The notes under the pieces: model-generated | Told to the model about the DNA's origin: nothing | What the model saw: the letters and a program-made list of their open reading frames with translations, nothing else | The model's database searches: none | Part shown: one piece after another, positions 33,140 to 40,051 of the stretch | How the letters are laid out: each line of letters opens with the position of its first letter | Numbering within the stretch: the first letter of the stretch is position 1 | Program-made: the position numbers and the translations under genes | DNA from: CAYWRZ01 sp964460845 | GTDB taxonomy: Bacteria; Bacteroidota; Bacteroidia; Flavobacteriales_D; UBA2798 | Assembly: GCA_964460845.1 (NCBI GenBank) | Contig: CAYWRZ010000013.1 | Coordinates: 18,217 to 82,216 of the forward strand | Length of the DNA: 64,000 bases | Direction: 5' to 3'

Positions 33140-33165
33140 GGTGGCTGAGCGAAGTCGAAGACACC
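33140..33165 (-). repeat. Hairpin element copy 4, end of module B (one arm mismatch)
   Basis: Arms GGTGGCT (33140-33146) and AGACACC (33159-33165): one mismatch breaks the stem. The promoter of the VOC gene starts directly after it. Confidence 0.75.
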
Positions 33166-33166
33166 G

Positions 33167-33197
33167 TTGACACAAACACCTTATTTTCCTATTTTTG
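33167..33197 (+). promoter_or_regulatory. Promoter of the VOC-DUF6265 pair
   Basis: TTG at 33167-33169 and TATTTTTG at 33190-33197 with a 20-bp spacer. The -33 element abuts hairpin copy 4, so the repeat insertion ends exactly at the edge of a working promoter. Confidence 0.6.
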
Positions 33198-33225
33198 AAA
33201 TATTCTCTTATTAATCCCTCATACT

Positions 33226-33594
33226 ATGCAGCATTTTATCAGTTGGTTCGAAATTCCCGCTACAAACTTCAAGCGGGCCGTATCTTTTTACAGCGCCATT
33301 CTCGGTATCGATATTGAAGAAAACGACAGCTACGGCATGAAAATGGGACTTTTCCCTTCCGATGGCGAAAACATTTCAGGTGCCATTGTCGAAGGCGAAG
33401 GCTGTAGCCCTTCCAAAAACGGTGTGCTGGTGTACCTCAACGGCGGAAAGGATTTACAAACGCTGCTCGACAAAGTAAGCGCCGAAAAAGGCACCATTTT
33501 GGTTCCCAAAACACAGATAAGCCCCGACATGGGCTATTTCGGGATTTTCCTCGACAGCGAAGGCAATCGGATCGGCGTACATTCTATGGAATAA
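33226..33594 (+). CDS. VOC (glyoxalase/bleomycin-resistance-like) family protein
   Basis: A 122-aa cytosolic protein with the paired beta-alpha-beta-beta-beta modules of the vicinal-oxygen-chelate fold. The start MQHFISWFEIPATNFKRAVSFYSAILG is typical of the YdcJ/PhnB-like small VOC group; KNGVLVYLNGGKDLQTLLD and MGYFGIFLDSEGNRIGVHS form the second half. The metal ligands are not obvious, and substrate is unknown. It lies 18 bp before a DUF6265 gene and shares its promoter. Confidence 0.9.
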   Translation: MQHFISWFEIPATNFKRAVSFYSAILGIDIEENDSYGMKMGLFPSDGENISGAIVEGEGCSPSKNGVLVYLNGGKDLQTLLDKVSAEKGTILVPKTQISPDMGYFGIFLDSEGNRIGVHSME

Positions 33595-33612
33595 AATTTT
33601 CCGGAACAAACC

Positions 33613-34116
33613 ATGAAATTATTCCTTTACCTGCTGCTGATCCCAGCATTGGCACTCCGCTCATTTTTACCGGACCAATCCGAAAAGGTAACTACGGTGA
33701 AGGAAACAGAATGGCTCGTGGGTACCTGGGAGTGCCTTACGCCGCGCGGCGTATTCTATGAAAACTGGGTAAAAGAAAACGATCGGAAACTGGCCGGAAA
33801 AAGCTATTATCTACTCCACGATCGGGATACTGTCGTAATGGAAACCGTTACGCTGATCGCTGAACACGGAAAGCTGGTCTATATCGTTAGCTTAGAAAAA
33901 GAGAATGTTGAAGACGAAAAGCCCGTACGCTTTACCGCGACCAGCCTGAGCCACGATCGGTTTGTCGTTGAAAATCCGGCAAACGATTTTCCACAAGTCA
34001 TCACATATACTCAACTAAGCAGCGATTCGCTGATAGCCGAAATTTCACTCCTGGATACGGAAGAAAAAGAAAAGCATAAATCGCCGGTACGCTACCCGAT
34101 GAGACGGATAAAATAA
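33613..34116 (+). CDS. DUF6265 family secreted protein
   Basis: A 167-aa protein with a short signal peptide (~1-17) and a single beta-rich domain: WLVGTWECLTPRGVFYENWV (~36-55), GKSYYLLHDRDTVVMETVTL, VRFTATSLSHDRFVVENPAN and DFPQVITYTQLSSDSLIAEI. The GTW start and ENPANDFP motif match DUF6265, a lipocalin-like family of unknown function common in Bacteroidota. It is probably co-transcribed with the VOC gene and convergent with the dehydrogenase gene. Confidence 0.85.
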   Translation: MKLFLYLLLIPALALRSFLPDQSEKVTTVKETEWLVGTWECLTPRGVFYENWVKENDRKLAGKSYYLLHDRDTVVMETVTLIAEHGKLVYIVSLEKENVEDEKPVRFTATSLSHDRFVVENPANDFPQVITYTQLSSDSLIAEISLLDTEEKEKHKSPVRYPMRRIK

Positions 34117-34178
34117 AAATACCGCCGTGCGATACGTTGTAAACAAATCTTCTTTCGGCCGAAAGCTGAATATACAAC

Positions 34179-35030
34179 TTACGAACCTGTCATTTCGCCG
34201 CCGTTAACATGAATCACCTGCCCGGTGATGTACGTCGCATCGTCTGAGGCCAAAAACACATAAGCCGGCGCTACCTCAGAAGGTTGTCCGGCACGCCCAA
34301 GCGGCGTATCCTGCCCAAAGTCAGTCACGTCTTTAAACGTAGCCGGAATGAGCGGTGTCCAAATAGGCCCCGGCGCGACTGCATTGACCAAAATGCCTTT
34401 GGAAGCAAGAACCTGCGACAAAGACCGGGTAAACGTCGTAATAGCACCTTTGGTAGCCGAATAATCGATAAGGTGTTCGCTGCCACGATAAGCCGTTACA
34501 GAAGTGGTATTGATAATTCGTGCGCCTTTTTTAAGGTGCGGCAATACCAGCTTTGTAAGGTAAATCATCGACACGATATTGACCTGAAACGTTTTTTGAA
34601 TACGCGTCATTTTCATTTTTTCGGGCTTGTCTTCCGAATACTGTACAGCCGCATTGTTGACCAGTATATCGATTTTCGAAAATTCATTCAGCACCTTTTT
34701 TAGCAACTTTTTACAAAATGCCGAATCTTGTAAATCGCCCGAAAGCAGCAGGCATTTACGTCCTTCCTTTTCTATCATGTCGCGGGTTTGAAGCGCGTCT
34801 TTATCTTCGTTAAGATAGACAATGGCTACATCGGCACCTTCGCGGGCAAAATGCACCGCCACAGCACGACCTATACCGCTGTCGCCTCCGGTAATCAATG
34901 CCTTTTTACCGCTAAGCTTTGCACTGCCCTTGTATGCCGCACGAATAATTTCGGGCTTGGGAACGAGCTTGTGCTCTTTACCGGGTTGTGTGCGCTGACG
35001 CTGCGCAGGAAATTTGCGGGGCTTACTCAT
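34179..35030 (-). CDS. Short-chain dehydrogenase/reductase, stress-type
   Basis: NAD(P)-dependent oxidoreductase, 283 aa. A basic, Pro-rich N-terminal extension (~1-40) precedes the Rossmann fold: cofactor motif TGGDSGIG (47-54), structural NNAA (~125), catalytic Ser177, Tyr190 and Lys194, and the C-terminal YITGQVIHVNGGEMTGS. The N-terminal extension and overall pattern are those of the YhdF/YdaD-like general-stress SDRs, often annotated as glucose 1-dehydrogenase-like. It lies downstream, in the same direction, of three disordered proteins, which supports a stress role. Substrate is unknown. Confidence 0.92.
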   Translation of the reverse strand: MSKPRKFPAQRQRTQPGKEHKLVPKPEIIRAAYKGSAKLSGKKALITGGDSGIGRAVAVHFAREGADVAIVYLNEDKDALQTRDMIEKEGRKCLLLSGDLQDSAFCKKLLKKVLNEFSKIDILVNNAAVQYSEDKPEKMKMTRIQKTFQVNIVSMIYLTKLVLPHLKKGARIINTTSVTAYRGSEHLIDYSATKGAITTFTRSLSQVLASKGILVNAVAPGPIWTPLIPATFKDVTDFGQDTPLGRAGQPSEVAPAYVFLASDDATYITGQVIHVNGGEMTGS

Positions 35031-35172
35031 GGTCTCGGGTATAAAAAAAGGTGAAACGGCTACACACGTAAAAAGGCAGAAACAAACCGGGACTACTTAC
35101 GGCCCAAAAAGCGTGTTCGCCCCGGTCTTTCCACCTTTTGAAAAAGCAACGTGTGTCTGTACTTGGACAGCT

Positions 35173-35586
35173 TCATTTTTGAGTCTGCCGTCTTTGCTCA
35201 GGATTGTCGGTATTGCCGGGGTTTGAAGCCTGATTGGGATCCTCGCCCACCGGATAAGGCTTCTGCACAGGCTCTATATCCTGTCTGCGGCGGTGCGGAA
35301 AATGGTCCGGATCGCCAGAGGGTGGAGCCTCGGTTTGCCGATCGTATTCTTTCTGCGGCACATCGGGGTTTTCGCGACGCGGTGAACCCGGTTCGCCGGG
35401 ATTAGATTCGTCGATCGGCGCACGTTTTTCCCTGTCGCCTCTTTGCTCTTCTTTATCTGGCATTTGCCGCGTGCCAGGCCCATAACGCTCATTCTCCTCA
35501 CGCGGCGTATCGGCCCCTTCGGGGCGCGGCCGGTCTTTTTCCGTACCCGAATAACCGGGCGACGGATAATTCTCTTTGCTTTCCAT
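35173..35586 (-). CDS. Highly charged, disordered protein (137 aa)
   Basis: Pro, Glu, Asp, Arg, Gly and Asn make up most of the chain (EKDRPRPEGADTPREENERY, PNQASNPGNTDNPEQRRQTQ); there is no Trp, Leu, Ile or Cys, and almost no hydrophobic residues, so it cannot form an ordinary core. It resembles hydrophilins, which protect cells during drying or osmotic stress, but no named family fits. It is the largest of three similar minus-strand genes (35173-36212) upstream of a stress-type SDR. The frame is convincing because the extreme composition is kept from start to stop. Confidence 0.72.
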   Translation of the reverse strand: MESKENYPSPGYSGTEKDRPRPEGADTPREENERYGPGTRQMPDKEEQRGDREKRAPIDESNPGEPGSPRRENPDVPQKEYDRQTEAPPSGDPDHFPHRRRQDIEPVQKPYPVGEDPNQASNPGNTDNPEQRRQTQK

Positions 35587-35820
35587 ACTAAGTGGGATTA
35601 AAAAATTGTAAAATACTTTTGCGGGAAATTCTCCCGGTTTTCCCGGCTAAAGCGAATAGGACTGTCCTGTTTTTCAAACTTTTCCGCTTCATTTTCCAAC
35701 TTCATCGGAAAAACCGGACTTCTGCTTTTTTCCTTATAGCCGGGATATTGCTTGTGCTTCTTCATTTGGCAAAATGTATCGAAAGCAGTCGCATAACCGG
35801 TAGAATAAACGCAGCGAATC

Positions 35821-35976
35821 TTAGTGCCGGGATTCGCGAGTGCGACGTGCCTCGTCCTGCGGACGGCTGGAATCTGAACGACCTTGTGCAGGTTTCCGGG
35901 TCGTATCAGGCTGCTGCTGCTTTTGGGTTCCGCTCCGGCGATTCGGGCCTGAGTTGGGATTTTTTTCGTTTGCCAT
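35821..35976 (-). CDS. Small disordered basic protein (51 aa)
   Basis: ATG at 35976, stop TAA at 35821. The product starts MANEKNPNSGPNRRSGTQKQ and continues with Gln, Arg, Ser, Pro, Asp and Glu; no residue is aromatic and almost none is hydrophobic. It is the same kind of protein as its two neighbours (NP/RR/RP-rich), and all three read leftward. Too short to assign to a family. It is about 235 bp upstream of the 137-aa gene. Confidence 0.55.
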   Translation of the reverse strand: MANEKNPNSGPNRRSGTQKQQQPDTTRKPAQGRSDSSRPQDEARRTRESRH

Positions 35977-36038
35977 GATAATTGAGTTTTAAGTGTAATT
36001 AATGAGTGTATTCTAAAATAGAATCGGGTTGGGCTGTC

Positions 36039-36212
36039 TTACAGCGTTCCTTTTTCGCGGCGCGGCGATTCTCTTTCGGGAGAATGCTCCTGTTCACGCC
36101 CTTCTCTTTCCCTTTGCGGGTTCTTGGGCTGACCGGGCTGATTTTCATGCGGTGTACGCCGGGTGTTATCCTCTCTCTCGGGAGTAGGATTTGGTTTTCT
36201 TTCGTTTTTCAT
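36039..36212 (-). CDS. Small disordered charged protein (57 aa)
   Basis: ATG at 36212, stop TAA at 36039. The product starts MKNERKPNPTPEREDNTRRT and is almost wholly Glu, Arg, Pro, Asn, Lys and Gln (QREREGREQEHSPERESPRR). It shares the NP, RR and PER-type words with the 51- and 137-aa proteins, suggesting repeated duplication of one disordered ancestor. Its start begins the leftward series that leads to the SDR. Confidence 0.58.
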   Translation of the reverse strand: MKNERKPNPTPEREDNTRRTPHENQPGQPKNPQREREGREQEHSPERESPRREKGTL

Positions 36213-36697
36213 GACACAAAAATTTAATAAAACATGAATAAAAATTAACTTGAAACTTCTGCATAAAACCTATACTTCTTCTCAGTCTCACATTGCAGGC
36301 ATTGTAGTTCCTAAAACCAAGCTTTCGCAAGGCGGATCAAAGCCTATAAATTATTAAGCAGAAGCAGGGATGTAACTTATTGCTGCCTATACGCGAAGTG
36401 ATAAAAGCAATAAGGCATAGATGTGATGCGGATACAAAGTTGCGGCACTTTACCAGGAGAAGCATTATACGATCTGCTCAAAATGTTATATAATTTTTAA
36501 GCCGTCGTTCGAACAATTTTCTCGCCTTTACTTCACATTGTTTTTCGCAAGCTTACACTTCGAACCAAAAAAAATGTAACAAAAGGGAGCAAGCACGTAA
36601 AAGCAAAGCGCCGATTTCGCTTTATTTTTAAGAGGTAAACGTAGTGCGAATAAAGAAGTATGTACATTTTTAAGCACCCTATATACACGAATAAGTT
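36213..36697. other. Intergenic region of 485 bp, A/T-rich
   Basis: No protein frame is credible. It separates the leftward disordered-protein genes from the rightward DUF6496 gene, so it should hold two divergent promoters, but no exact TAnnTTTG box was found on either side. There is a 9-bp inverted repeat CTTATTGCT / AGCAATAAG (36376-36384 and 36406-36414) with a 21-nt gap, of unknown meaning. Confidence 0.5.
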
Positions 36698-36898
36698 ATG
36701 ACAAAGTATTCAAAAAAAGCGCAGAAAAAAATCGGTGAAGTAATGCGTGAGTTCAAAAAAGGAGAACTGAAATCGGGAAAAAAAGGGAAGGGTGGTAAAG
36801 TTACGGATCGTGATCAGGCCCTTGCCATCGGGATCAGCGAAGCCCGTAAAGCCGGCTTAAAAGTGCCGGAAGAAAAAAAGAAAAAGCGTAAATCCTGA
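36698..36898 (+). CDS. DUF6496 family small basic protein
   Basis: A 66-aa, very Lys-rich protein: KYSKKAQKKIGEVMREFKKG, ELKSGKKGKGGKVTDRDQAL, AIGISEARKAGLKVPEEK. The central DRDQALAIGISEARKAG helix is the DUF6496 signature. The family looks like a small histone-H1- or KGG-type stress protein and may bind nucleic acid; that is inference. It lies in the same cluster as disordered proteins and a stress-type SDR. Confidence 0.85.
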   Translation: MTKYSKKAQKKIGEVMREFKKGELKSGKKGKGGKVTDRDQALAIGISEARKAGLKVPEEKKKKRKS

Positions 36899-36983
36899 AC
36901 GTTCGCTCTACCCACACTTACGGAAGACCGCGTTAGGGATATGAAAAAAAGCTGTACTTTTCAGAAAAAATCAACCCGTTTTT

Positions 36984-37412
36984 ATGAAAGCTATCCTGTT
37001 TATTTTCGGTATTCTGGTAGGCGCTACCGGACTTTATTTTTATTACCCGCACCTTCCCGAAAACATGCAGTTGAACAAGCCGAAATATACGGAGCAAAGC
37101 GCCGAAGTGGAAAAGCTGCTCGGTGTTTCGGTATTTGTAAAATGTAAGCCACAAAAACCCTACGAGCTTATTTCCAAATTTAAAGATGAAAATGCGCTGG
37201 ATATTCTTGGCGGATTGGGAATTGGCGAAAACCGCTGGGATCGGGTGGCCGAAAATATTTTCAACGCCGGAACGGAAAACCTCATTTTTTCAAACAAACT
37301 CCAAAAAGTGGTACAGAATGTAAAAGAGAAATATCCCGAGGCACAGGGAATTATTTTTTACGACAACCTCAGCGAATGTGAAGTGATTCGTTTCAAAGGA
37401 AATAGCGAATAA
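36984..37412 (+). CDS. Hypothetical exported or membrane-anchored protein
   Basis: A 142-aa protein. The N-terminus has one hydrophobic helix (~3-20, ILFIFGILVGATGLYFYY) with no clear cleavage site. The soluble part contains LGVSVFVKCKPQKPYELISK, FNAGTENLIFSNKLQKVVQN and KEKYPEAQGIIFYDNLSECE followed by VIRFKG, an alpha/beta pattern seen in unnamed Bacteroidota proteins. No function is known. Confidence 0.72.
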   Translation: MKAILFIFGILVGATGLYFYYPHLPENMQLNKPKYTEQSAEVEKLLGVSVFVKCKPQKPYELISKFKDENALDILGGLGIGENRWDRVAENIFNAGTENLIFSNKLQKVVQNVKEKYPEAQGIIFYDNLSECEVIRFKGNSE

Positions 37413-37548
37413 TAGCGCTGGCCAAACAACACCTTACTGCATTTTCAGCAAGCGATTTTTCGCAACTTTAACGCTTTAGTTTCGTACTATTTCCATAGCG
37501 CTTCGCAGACTAAATTCTTGCGCATTTTTCACCCAGAAACGCAACTTT

Positions 37549-38232
37549 ATGGAACCTAAAGCAGATTACCGGGAATTTTTTAACGAAGCGGAAGCCGAAG
37601 AAATAGCAGGCATATTAGCCAGCCGACATATCGAATACGAACTGGTACGTTTTACGAATCCTGTAAGCGATGTGATTTTAGGGCAGGTCATCTCTCCTCC
37701 CCTCACCCTGAAGCTGAAACCCGAAGATTTTGAGCGCGCAGAGCAGGCTATCTTCGACCATTACGATCAGGATCTGAGACTGGTAAGCGCTGATCATTAC
37801 ATTTTCCAACTGCACACCGACGAGCTGTACGACATTTTAACACATCCCGACGAATGGAGCAACCTCGATTATGTGCTGGCCGTAAGAGAGCTGCGCAAAA
37901 AAGGAATCACGCTCGATGCAGCGCTGCTTAAACAGCTACGTGAAAAAAGACTGAAGGAACTTTCTACAGGCAAACGCGCAAGCACCGCTTACCTGATAGG
38001 AAGCTACGTTGCCGCCCTGTTATTTGTACCCATAGGCATGGCAATGGGACTTTACCTGTGGCAAGGCACACAAAGACTTCGTAACGGGCAACGGAGCTAT
38101 ACTTTTGATGCCACAAGTCGAAAACAGGGACAAGCGGTATTCTTTATCGCCACCGGAATCCTGTTGCTGCTTGTCGTACTAAGACTGATCAATCCCGAAT
38201 TTTACCTGAGCTCGCTATTCGGTAGCAATTAA
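37549..38232 (+). CDS. Membrane protein with DUF2007-like N-terminal domain
   Basis: A 227-aa protein. Residues ~8-72 (FFNEAEAEEIAGILASRHIE, then LKLKPEDFERAEQAI) look like the small alpha/beta DUF2007 'signal transducing' domain. A helical part (~85-155) follows, and two membrane helices (~163-185 and ~200-220) close it. The task is unknown; such proteins are common and small in Bacteroidota. Its stop overlaps the convergent GNAT gene by 4 bp. Confidence 0.78.
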   Translation: MEPKADYREFFNEAEAEEIAGILASRHIEYELVRFTNPVSDVILGQVISPPLTLKLKPEDFERAEQAIFDHYDQDLRLVSADHYIFQLHTDELYDILTHPDEWSNLDYVLAVRELRKKGITLDAALLKQLREKRLKELSTGKRASTAYLIGSYVAALLFVPIGMAMGLYLWQGTQRLRNGQRSYTFDATSRKQGQAVFFIATGILLLLVVLRLINPEFYLSSLFGSN

Positions 38233-38516
38233 CGGTAAAGTACGTCGCGAAAAGTTTCTACCTTTTCAAAAACCGCTTTGGCAAAAGGACAGAGCGGCAT
38301 TATCCGGATATCGTTCTCACGGGCATACTCAACGGCCGCAGCCACCATTTGCTTACCGATACCTTTACCTGCAAGCTTTTCCGAAACTTCAGTATGCTCA
38401 ATAATGATCTTGTCGTTTCCGGCGCGGGAATACACCATTTCGGCAAGACGCTCCCCGTTTTCTTCGACGTAAAACGAACCCTTCGTTTCTCCCTGCGTAT
38501 GTGCAATCTCAGCCAT
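38229..38516 (-). CDS. Small GNAT-type N-acetyltransferase (YidJ/GCN5-like)
   Basis: A 95-aa single-domain acetyltransferase of the YjdJ/Gtn-type 'GNAT2' group. GSFYVEENGERLAEMVYS forms the first strands; KIIIEHTEVSEKLAGKGIGK contains the acetyl-CoA loop (VSEKLAGKGIGKQMV); IRIMPLCPFAKAVFEK is the conserved end. Human GNAT-like relatives of this size often hold the Cys in LCPF. The substrate is unknown, possibly a small metabolite or protein. Confidence 0.9.
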   Translation of the reverse strand: MAEIAHTQGETKGSFYVEENGERLAEMVYSRAGNDKIIIEHTEVSEKLAGKGIGKQMVAAAVEYARENDIRIMPLCPFAKAVFEKVETFRDVLYR

Positions 38517-38556
38517 ATCTATTCTGTTTGAAAATTAATATTCGTGCTTTTTCTGC

Positions 38557-39738
38557 TCAACTCTCATTTAGGAATATTCGCATCCCGACTCCGGTATTCG
38601 GAACCGTTTCACAATGATCGGTATTTCCGGCAAAAAACCAGCGCGATTCCCTGTCTTTGTTACCGGAAAGCCACCAGTCGCCCGTACCCGGCGGACAACA
38701 CATCAGCACATCGTGACCCGGATGTACAAAACGGCCTTTCCAGGTTTTTCCGTCCGAAAACATCTCGAAATCGCCGGCATGTCCTGAAAAAGTCCAGCGC
38801 AACTGCAAACCCGAATAAGTACCTGTCCACCACGTATGATCCTGCGTACGGTACCAAAGCACCTGATCGCGGCGCCCCGAGGTAAAACGTCCGGTGTGAA
38901 ACACGTTAAGGTAGCCGGGCAAATCGAGGCTTGTGGTATCAGAGACCAGGTGCCAGCCGAAATCACGACCGGAATAGCCCCCCATCCACCATTTTTTATC
39001 GCGCGAATAGCAGAGCAGCTCATCGTACCCGTCGCCGTCAAAATCGCCCTGCCAAAGTTGCGGGGTCTGTGACGAAGATTCCTGGTGTATGGCATTGCCA
39101 AAAGCGATCGACCAGTGCACTACGCCTGCTCTCCAAGTGCCCAACCACCAACGTTTTTGCGAGGCATCGTACCACATTACCTCCTCGCGCGAAGCCGAAG
39201 AAAAACGTCCTACACGCAACAAAGCCTGATCGGAAGGAAGGTTTAGTGCAGGCGTACGAGATACCGATCGCCCTGTAAACCGACGGCCATCGTATCCGTA
39301 AAGCCACCAGTTACCGCCTGTTTTATCGTAAAATAAAATTTCGCTATAGCCATCGCCGTCAAAATCGCCGGTAAGAAAGTTGGACAGTGTACCGGAAGGA
39401 GCAGGTAAAGGGAAATGTCCTGCAAAACGCCATTGGAGTCGGTTTCCTTTTTCAAGTACTGCCAGCCACCAGCTTTTATCGTTTTCCTCATAAAAAGCGA
39501 TTTGCTTACGGTGTTTATCCGAAAAAAATCCGGTACAGACTACCGAACCCTCCCGCACAGGTGCCCAATCTTCTGCCTTCCCGGCAAAAGCCCAATGCAT
39601 TTTACCCGAGCCGTGTTTACCGAGCCACCAGCCTTTATCAGCCGGGTTGTAAGCCAAAATTTCTTCCAGTAAATCGCCGTCGAAATCGGCAGTAACTACC
39701 TGGCGGACTGTGGCCGCATTTTCCTTAAAAACGCTCAT
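38557..39738 (-). CDS. Seven-repeat WW propeller protein (FG-GAP/integrin-like)
   Basis: A 393-aa protein with seven repeats of 52-54 residues, each with a Trp-Trp pair: WW at 37, 90, 144, 197, 250, 303 and 355. Each repeat starts with a strand like TGDFDGDGYSEILFY and ends near W-x-F-A-G. The calcium-type motif DFDGD is present only in repeats 1, 3 and 5 (18-22, 125-129, 232-236); repeats 2, 4 and 6 have GRF-S/T-x-x-R instead. Pairs 3+4 and 5+6 are most alike, so blades arose as doublets. The length fits one seven-bladed beta-propeller, as in fungal PVL-type lectins, so sugar binding is possible. There is no signal peptide, lipobox or sorting domain. Confidence 0.82.
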   Translation of the reverse strand: MSVFKENAATVRQVVTADFDGDLLEEILAYNPADKGWWLGKHGSGKMHWAFAGKAEDWAPVREGSVVCTGFFSDKHRKQIAFYEENDKSWWLAVLEKGNRLQWRFAGHFPLPAPSGTLSNFLTGDFDGDGYSEILFYDKTGGNWWLYGYDGRRFTGRSVSRTPALNLPSDQALLRVGRFSSASREEVMWYDASQKRWWLGTWRAGVVHWSIAFGNAIHQESSSQTPQLWQGDFDGDGYDELLCYSRDKKWWMGGYSGRDFGWHLVSDTTSLDLPGYLNVFHTGRFTSGRRDQVLWYRTQDHTWWTGTYSGLQLRWTFSGHAGDFEMFSDGKTWKGRFVHPGHDVLMCCPPGTGDWWLSGNKDRESRWFFAGNTDHCETVPNTGVGMRIFLNES

Positions 39739-40051
39739 GCCGGTATAATTTAAAAGAAGCTAATCCGGATCCTGTAGGAGAACCCGAAACGCGCTTCGCA
39801 AAAAATGAATACTGGCAAAGCAGGCAGGTAGCGTAGGGTGTGTGTACACCGCAGCAAGCAGACGCTCAATTTAACATATTCCGGAATGTTACACAACTAA
39901 TCTTACGTACGAAAAGGTAATTCGCAGAAATACAACCCGGAACAAATGCCACACTGCTGCCTGCCTCACACCGGGACTCAAAAAAGACGAATACGCCGAT
40001 ACAAACGCTTCAAAAAGCTTTTCCGTACCTTTCGGCTCAGGAATTTACATT
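39739..40051. other. Intergenic region of 313 bp
   Basis: It lies between the divergent propeller and histidine-kinase genes. No coding frame is convincing. It holds a perfect 10-bp palindrome ATTCCGGAAT (39878-39887) and, near 40040, a weak TAnnTTTC box before the kinase. Confidence 0.45.

Larger units (their letters stand above)
32806..33165. repeat. Direct duplication of a ~170-190 bp module
   Basis: Module A is 32806-32995 (190 bp) and module B is 32996-33165 (170 bp). Both begin with ACCCGAAAT and an A-rich CAAACAAAAATC segment, pass through degenerate 19-20 bp units and end in a hairpin copy. Module A has one extra 20-bp unit (GAGATCCATATTGACTGAGC). They are roughly 85-90% alike by eye. 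Confidence 0.85.

Noticed and set aside
32212..33179. Three long minus-strand frames (about 170-260 aa) over the repeat array
   Set aside because: The 20-bp unit has no stop codon on the minus strand in any frame, so all frames are open by chance; they run through the N gap, have no start signals and encode only repeated SRSATTDLAQ-type peptides.
34152..34165. 14-bp perfect palindrome CTTTCGGCCGAAAG between convergent genes
   Set aside because: The palindrome is real but has no T-run on either side, so it is not a convincing terminator; it may be a weak hairpin or chance.
31794..40000. Integrative element at tRNA-Phe
   Set aside because: No integrase, relaxase or repeat of the tRNA 3' end was seen, so only a loose accessory region can be claimed.
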